Below, piece after piece: positions 5,858 to 8,962 of a stretch of DNA of 8,962 nt. The stretch's first letter is position 1, and the number at the start of each line of letters is the position of its first letter. A program made the position numbers and the translations under genes. The notes beneath the pieces were generated by a model that worked only from the letters and a program-made list of their open reading frames with translations, was not told the DNA's origin and searched no databases. Source of the stretch: Candidatus Bathyarchaeota archaeon (lineage in GTDB: Archaea; Thermoproteota; Bathyarchaeia; TCS64); contig DAOVEE010000069.1 in assembly GCA_030669135.1 (NCBI GenBank), positions 1-8,962 of the forward strand, given 5' to 3'.

Positions 5858-5881
5858 TCTTCAATTAATGGGTGAGGAATC

Positions 5882-6133
5882 GTGTCAGCATCAAAGCTCA
5901 AGAACCAGATCGGCGTAATGCTCCTCGAGAAACCCATGAGCCTCAAAGAGGTAGCAGAGGCCATGGAGATCAAGGATAAGAAGGCCTACAGCCTCATCAA
6001 GTCCATGTTCCAGAAAGACCGCGTCGCCGGGTTCAAGGACGCGGACGGCGTCAGAAGGTACCGCGTCACAGAGGAAGAGGCCGAGATGGCAGCCAAGAGG
6101 AAGGCTCGCGCCGAGAAGAAGGCAGCCAAGTAG
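5882..6133 (+). CDS. Small winged-helix DNA-binding protein with Lys/Ala tail
   Basis: An 83-residue basic protein. Residues 7-62 read as a winged helix-turn-helix: helix 1 NQIGVMLLEKP, helix 2 SLKEVAEAMEI, recognition helix KKAYSLIKSMFQKDRV, then the wing GFKDADGVRRYRVT. The tail (64-83) is alternately acidic and basic, EEEAEMAAKRKARAEKKAAK, resembling the extended tails of abundant nucleoid or ribosome-associated proteins. GTG 5882 is the start, with GGTGAGG four bases before it. I do not recognise a named family; it is not ribosomal protein S25e, which has a similar fold but a different core sequence. A transcription factor or a chromatin-type protein are both possible. It precedes the guanidine-enzyme gene by 45 bases, but that gene has its own TATA-like element. 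Confidence 0.8.
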   Translation: MSASKLKNQIGVMLLEKPMSLKEVAEAMEIKDKKAYSLIKSMFQKDRVAGFKDADGVRRYRVTEEEAEMAAKRKARAEKKAAK

Positions 6134-6148
6134 GGGCGCCGCATACTG

Positions 6149-6155
6149 TTTTAAT
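6149..6155 (+). promoter_or_regulatory. Probable TATA box of the arginine deiminase-like gene
   Basis: TTTTAAT, centred 27 bases before ATG 6179. No Shine-Dalgarno sequence follows, so a leaderless message is likely. Confidence 0.55.
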
Positions 6156-6178
6156 GCACCCGACCCCCAGAGAACCCT

Positions 6179-7108
6179 ATGCCTGGTTACGGGATAAGCC
6201 ACGAGTCGGGGACGCTGAAACGGGTGATGGTTCACCACCCAGGAAGGGAGCTGGAGCTCGCCAACAGGGACCCCGAGGCCCACCACTTCGAGATGCCCGT
6301 GGACACGAAACGCTTCATCAACGACCACAAGCAGCTCATAGACGCCATGGAGGAGGCGGGCGTAGAGGTCCTGAAGGTCAGGGATCTGGTGAAGGACAAC
6401 GAGGAGGCCTACGCCGAGTCCTATCAGTGCCCCAACCTGGTCTTCGTGAGGGACAGCAGCACCATGACGGATGACGGCGCGTTCCTGTTCAGGATGGGCC
6501 TCCCCACGAGGCGCAGGGAGACACCCGTCATCAAGGCGGCCCACGAAGCGAACGGCGTACCAATTGCGCTGGAGATGAAGGAGCCGGACACCTTCGAAGG
6601 AGGCGGCTTCGCGTTCCTGGAGGGAGGGACGGCTGTTGCCGGCCTCTGCGAAAGGTCCACCCAGGGAGCCCTAGACCAGATGGGCGGCTACCTTCTAGGC
6701 AACAGGCTTGTGGACCTCTGGATGACCCTCAACATGCTGGAGGGCTGCATCCACATCGACGGCGAGTTCGCCGAGCTCCCCGGCAAGGTGGCGATAAGCT
6801 ACGCGCCGGTGCTGGACAACGTAACAGCCCACTTCAGGACAACGTCCGATAGTTGGGACGGCTGCTTCACGGAGTGGCTCAGGGAGACCTGGTGGGACGT
6901 AATCGAGATCACCAAGCAGGAGTACTGGGACATGGCGGCCAACTTCCTGACTGTGGACAGCGACCTAGCCATCCACTACACGGGCAACCCACGCGTGATG
7001 AAGGAGGTCAGGGAGCGGAGCATCGACGTCGTCCAGATACCGGGCGAGGAGATGAAGAAGGGGATGGGCGGCATCCACTGCATGACGTGCCCCATACTTA
7101 GAATATGA
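6179..7108 (+). CDS. Guanidine-modifying enzyme, arginine deiminase/DDAH-like
   Basis: A 309-residue enzyme of the amidinotransferase/arginine deiminase superfamily, which attacks a guanidine carbon with a cysteine. Five active-site positions of arginine deiminase can be matched: Asp92 in VFVRDSS, Glu140 in FEGGGF, His192 and Asp194 in CIHIDGE, and nucleophile Cys301 in GGIHCMTCPI. At 309 residues it lacks the extra helical domain of classical deiminases (about 400 residues) and has the size of dimethylargininase (DDAH) and other compact members. The fourth residue of the usual EGGD motif is Gly143. The C-terminal HCMTCP is closer to arginine deiminase than to DDAH. Likely products are citrulline with ammonia or an amine, but the substrate cannot be fixed. 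No carbamate kinase or ornithine transcarbamylase gene is nearby. Confidence 0.88.
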   Translation: MPGYGISHESGTLKRVMVHHPGRELELANRDPEAHHFEMPVDTKRFINDHKQLIDAMEEAGVEVLKVRDLVKDNEEAYAESYQCPNLVFVRDSSTMTDDGAFLFRMGLPTRRRETPVIKAAHEANGVPIALEMKEPDTFEGGGFAFLEGGTAVAGLCERSTQGALDQMGGYLLGNRLVDLWMTLNMLEGCIHIDGEFAELPGKVAISYAPVLDNVTAHFRTTSDSWDGCFTEWLRETWWDVIEITKQEYWDMAANFLTVDSDLAIHYTGNPRVMKEVRERSIDVVQIPGEEMKKGMGGIHCMTCPILRI

Positions 7109-7118
7109 TGTTTATTTT
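7109..7118 (+). terminator. Possible T-rich terminator after the deiminase-like gene
   Basis: TGTTTATTTT follows the TGA at once. Archaeal transcription commonly stops at T-rich tracts, but the whole region to 7620 is AT-rich, so this is weak. Confidence 0.3.
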
Positions 7119-7537
7119 ACTAGCATCAGAATCCAATCAGAACCTATCGTTTTATAATCATACACTCTGTTTATAAGTTGTTTATTTAACTCCGATAGTT
7201 TATCATTATCGTTTCTAAAGAGAAAGAGATACATATTAGCTTCAGGATGATCTTTTAAAGCATCTATCAGATTGTCTTTTCCTAAGCCTAACCTCCAACA
7301 TCTTAATTCTATTCCAACATCTTTTTCTCCATCATTTACAACAATGTCGGCATCATATGCTTTTTTTCCACGAGTGCTTACAAATATTTCAGCATCAAGT
7401 AGAGCAAACATCGTTTCTATTTGAAACCATTGTTCAAATCCCCATGCAAACTCTGCTATTAACCCCAATTTTGAAACCATGTCAGAACTAGAAAAACGGT
7501 TTGAAATAACATTGAGAATTTTTTCTTCAAACATCAT
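7112..7537 (-). CDS. AT-rich gene for a PD-(D/E)XK nuclease-like protein
   Basis: A 141-residue soluble protein with base composition quite unlike its neighbours (counted stretches 27% and 37% G+C). A restriction-endonuclease-like core can be read: Glu41 in a first helix (WFQIETMFALLD), then a strand with Asp64 (YDADIVV), then Glu77-Leu-Arg79 (VGIELRCW), matching the D...ExK pattern with Arg in place of Lys. A helix (NLIDALKDHP) and a strand (MYLFLFRND) follow, as in that fold. I do not recognise a specific family. The start is the first of two adjacent ATG codons. It converges on the deiminase-like gene with a three-base gap and is probably horizontally acquired. The nuclease reading is inference from motif order; an inactive relative is equally possible. 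Confidence 0.65.
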   Translation of the reverse strand: MMFEEKILNVISNRFSSSDMVSKLGLIAEFAWGFEQWFQIETMFALLDAEIFVSTRGKKAYDADIVVNDGEKDVGIELRCWRLGLGKDNLIDALKDHPEANMYLFLFRNDNDKLSELNKQLINRVYDYKTIGSDWILMLVK

Positions 7538-7539
7538 TA

Positions 7540-7568
7540 TTTAATTATAAATAAATGTTATAATTAAA
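7540..7568. repeat. Perfect 11-bp inverted repeat before the nuclease-like gene
   Basis: TTTAATTATAA (7540-7550) and TTATAATTAAA (7558-7568), separated by seven bases. It begins two bases before the minus-strand ATG at 7537 and fills the likely promoter zone. It could be an operator or an RNA hairpin at the end of the upstream TPP-enzyme message. Being all A and T, it is less improbable by chance than its length suggests. Confidence 0.5.
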
Positions 7569-7621
7569 ATTAAGTATGCACTCGTGATTACATTCTAAAT
7601 ATCTAGTTCTATACTCAGGGT

Positions 7622-8962
7622 CTAGCCGAAGATGGCTGGATGGAACTCCTTGAACCCGTCGGGGAAGTCCATGGACTCGACCACATAGTCGAGGACCGCG
7701 GGCACCCCATCCCGGTTCTTCTTCAACGCTCGCTCAAGGGAGCCCCTGATGTCCCCGACACGAGTTACCTGCTCCCCGTAGCAGCCGCACGCCTCAGCGA
7801 TCTTAGCGAAGTCGGGCTGGGCGTCGTAGTCCACCGAGATGTACCGCTCCTCGTTAGCCCACTGGTGGAGCTTTATCCAGCCGAGGCTGTAGTTGTTCAG
7901 CACGATCCACGTGACGGGTGCACCGTACTGGACCGCCGTCGGGAGCTCCTTCATCCCCATCTGGAACGCGCCGTCGCCGGTGATGCAGATCACCTTCCTG
8001 TCCGGGACGGCAAGCTTGGCGCCGATGGCGCCCGCCACGCCGAGCCCCATACAGGTTTGCTCCGCTGGGGCCACGCAGCAGTCATGGTCCAGGACCCGGT
8101 AGTACGGGTAGTAGTAGCTCCAAAGGTCCTGTGACCCGTTCTCGTTAACTAGCACGGTGCCGCCGCCGAACACCCTGTTGGCCTCGTAGACCACCCTCTT
8201 GGACTTCACCAGCTTCTCGGCCATGACCTCGGCCTCGACCTCCGCGATGAACGCCTTCTTGGCCTCGACGATGCTCTTCACCCGGGGCATCTCCTCCAAA
8301 GGCTTCTTTCTAACCTTCTCGTCCAAGACCTGTATGAGGTCCACGAGGAACAGCTTGGCGTCGGCCGCCACCGGTAGGTCGGGCCTCCAGTTGCGGCCGA
8401 GCTCGTCGGCGTCGATGTCGACCTGGATGTACTTCGCGTCCTCCGGGTAGTAGCTCCACCCGGCCGTCTGGAACTCCTCGTTCCGGGACCCCAAGGTCAT
8501 CATCAGGTCGGCCCCCTGGAACAGCCGCCTACCCACCTTCGTCCTGTAGAGCCCCACGAGGCCCACGGCGAGGGGGTGAGACTCGGGGATGCATCCGCGG
8601 CCGCTAGGCGTGGTCAACACGGGTACCCCCAGCATCTCGGCGAGGGCCACCAGCGTAGGCCCGGCGCCGCTGAGATGAGCGCCTCCGCCGGCGACGATCA
8701 CAGGCCGCTCCGAGGCGAGGAGCATGTCCGACGCCGTCTTGACGGCCTCAAAGTCAGGCCTCACCCTGACCGGCCGCGTGGACGCAACGCACTTCGTCTC
8801 CTCGGTCTCGGCCATACCCACGTTGAACGGCACGTCGATGTAGACCGGGCCCGGCCTCCCGTTGCAGGACAGGCTGAACGCCCTGTTCATGGCCCACGCC
8901 GCCTTGTCCGGGTGGGGGACCCTGTAGCTCCACTTGGTGATGGGCCTCATCATCTCCATCTG
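7622..8962 (-). CDS. Thiamine-diphosphate enzyme, acetolactate synthase-like, N-terminus cut by window edge
   Basis: 446 residues are visible, ending with TAG at 7622; the frame is open at the right edge. Numbering from Met 8959, the protein begins in the middle of the TPP-enzyme Pyr domain (MMRPITKWSYRV, then RPGPVYIDVPFNV at 35-47). A central domain runs from about 65 to 215 (RPVIVAGGGAH; DLMMTLGSRN; YIQVDIDADELGRN). The TPP-binding domain carries GDG (328-330) and, 25 residues later, NN (355-356), the classical diphosphate/metal motif. About 110 residues, including the catalytic glutamate, lie outside the window, consistent with a family length near 550. Candidates are acetolactate synthase, glyoxylate carboligase, 2-hydroxyacyl-CoA lyase or a keto-acid decarboxylase. 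No ilvN regulatory subunit follows, which weakens biosynthetic acetolactate synthase. Start, and hence regulation, cannot be seen. Confidence 0.9.
   Translation of the reverse strand, partial: QMEMMRPITKWSYRVPHPDKAAWAMNRAFSLSCNGRPGPVYIDVPFNVGMAETEETKCVASTRPVRVRPDFEAVKTASDMLLASERPVIVAGGGAHLSGAGPTLVALAEMLGVPVLTTPSGRGCIPESHPLAVGLVGLYRTKVGRRLFQGADLMMTLGSRNEEFQTAGWSYYPEDAKYIQVDIDADELGRNWRPDLPVAADAKLFLVDLIQVLDEKVRKKPLEEMPRVKSIVEAKKAFIAEVEAEVMAEKLVKSKRVVYEANRVFGGGTVLVNENGSQDLWSYYYPYYRVLDHDCCVAPAEQTCMGLGVAGAIGAKLAVPDRKVICITGDGAFQMGMKELPTAVQYGAPVTWIVLNNYSLGWIKLHQWANEERYISVDYDAQPDFAKIAEACGCYGEQVTRVGDIRGSLERALKKNRDGVPAVLDYVVESMDFPDGFKEFHPAIFG

Noticed and set aside
5891..6544. 217-residue minus-strand open frame
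   Set aside because: It crosses the winged-helix and deiminase-like genes antisense to both. Those have clear motifs and start signals; this frame has none and is a G+C-rich shadow.
7093..7619. Target-site duplication flanking the AT-rich island (CATACTTAG versus TATACTCAG)
   Set aside because: The two copies mismatch in two of nine bases and no terminal inverted repeats or transposase are present.
7640..8134. 164-residue plus-strand open frame
   Set aside because: It is antisense to the TPP-binding domain with its GDG and NN motifs, and shows no family pattern.

Overview
The window looks like archaeal chromosome. Most genes have an AT-rich TATA-like element about 25-30 bases before the start codon, several starts appear leaderless, and the HypB partner of hypA is the archaeal Mrp/MinD-type ATPase rather than the bacterial GTPase. 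Most of the window is G+C-rich; one counted 60-base stretch at 8041-8100 is 67% G+C. I cannot name the phylum. No tRNA, rRNA, CRISPR array or insertion sequence was recognised, and no spacer exceeds 300 bases.

Layout from left to right. (1) The N-terminal part of an HD-domain protein lies on the minus strand and runs off the left edge. (2) A divergent 12-helix MFS transporter follows on the plus strand, and its 3' end overlaps tail-to-tail with a DUF1893 (deaminase-like fold) gene. (3) On the minus strand, reading right to left, come nikR, a small two-helix membrane protein and the DUF1893 gene. (4) Divergent from nikR is the hypA-mmhypB pair for nickel insertion into [NiFe] hydrogenase. The nikR/hypA spacer holds a perfect dyad, ATGTTAC-N14-GTAACAT, that fits a NikR operator and overlaps the hypA promoter. 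(5) A second MFS transporter, resembling the fosmidomycin-resistance (Fsr) group, abuts mmhypB stop-to-stop. (6) Three plus-strand genes follow: a small eight-cysteine protein, a small winged-helix protein with a Lys/Ala tail, and a 309-residue guanidine-modifying enzyme of the arginine deiminase/DDAH superfamily. (7) A strongly AT-rich island (about 7109-7620; two counted stretches are 27% and 37% G+C) carries a 141-residue protein with a PD-(D/E)XK-like pattern, preceded by a perfect 11-bp inverted repeat. (8) The right edge holds most of a thiamine-diphosphate enzyme of the acetolactate-synthase type, truncated at its N-terminus.

The clearest functional unit is the nickel module. NikR senses Ni(II) and probably represses hypA-mmhypB, whose products hand nickel to a hydrogenase encoded elsewhere. 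The other genes have no obvious joint pathway. The AT-rich island looks acquired and may be a defence or selfish nuclease-like gene.
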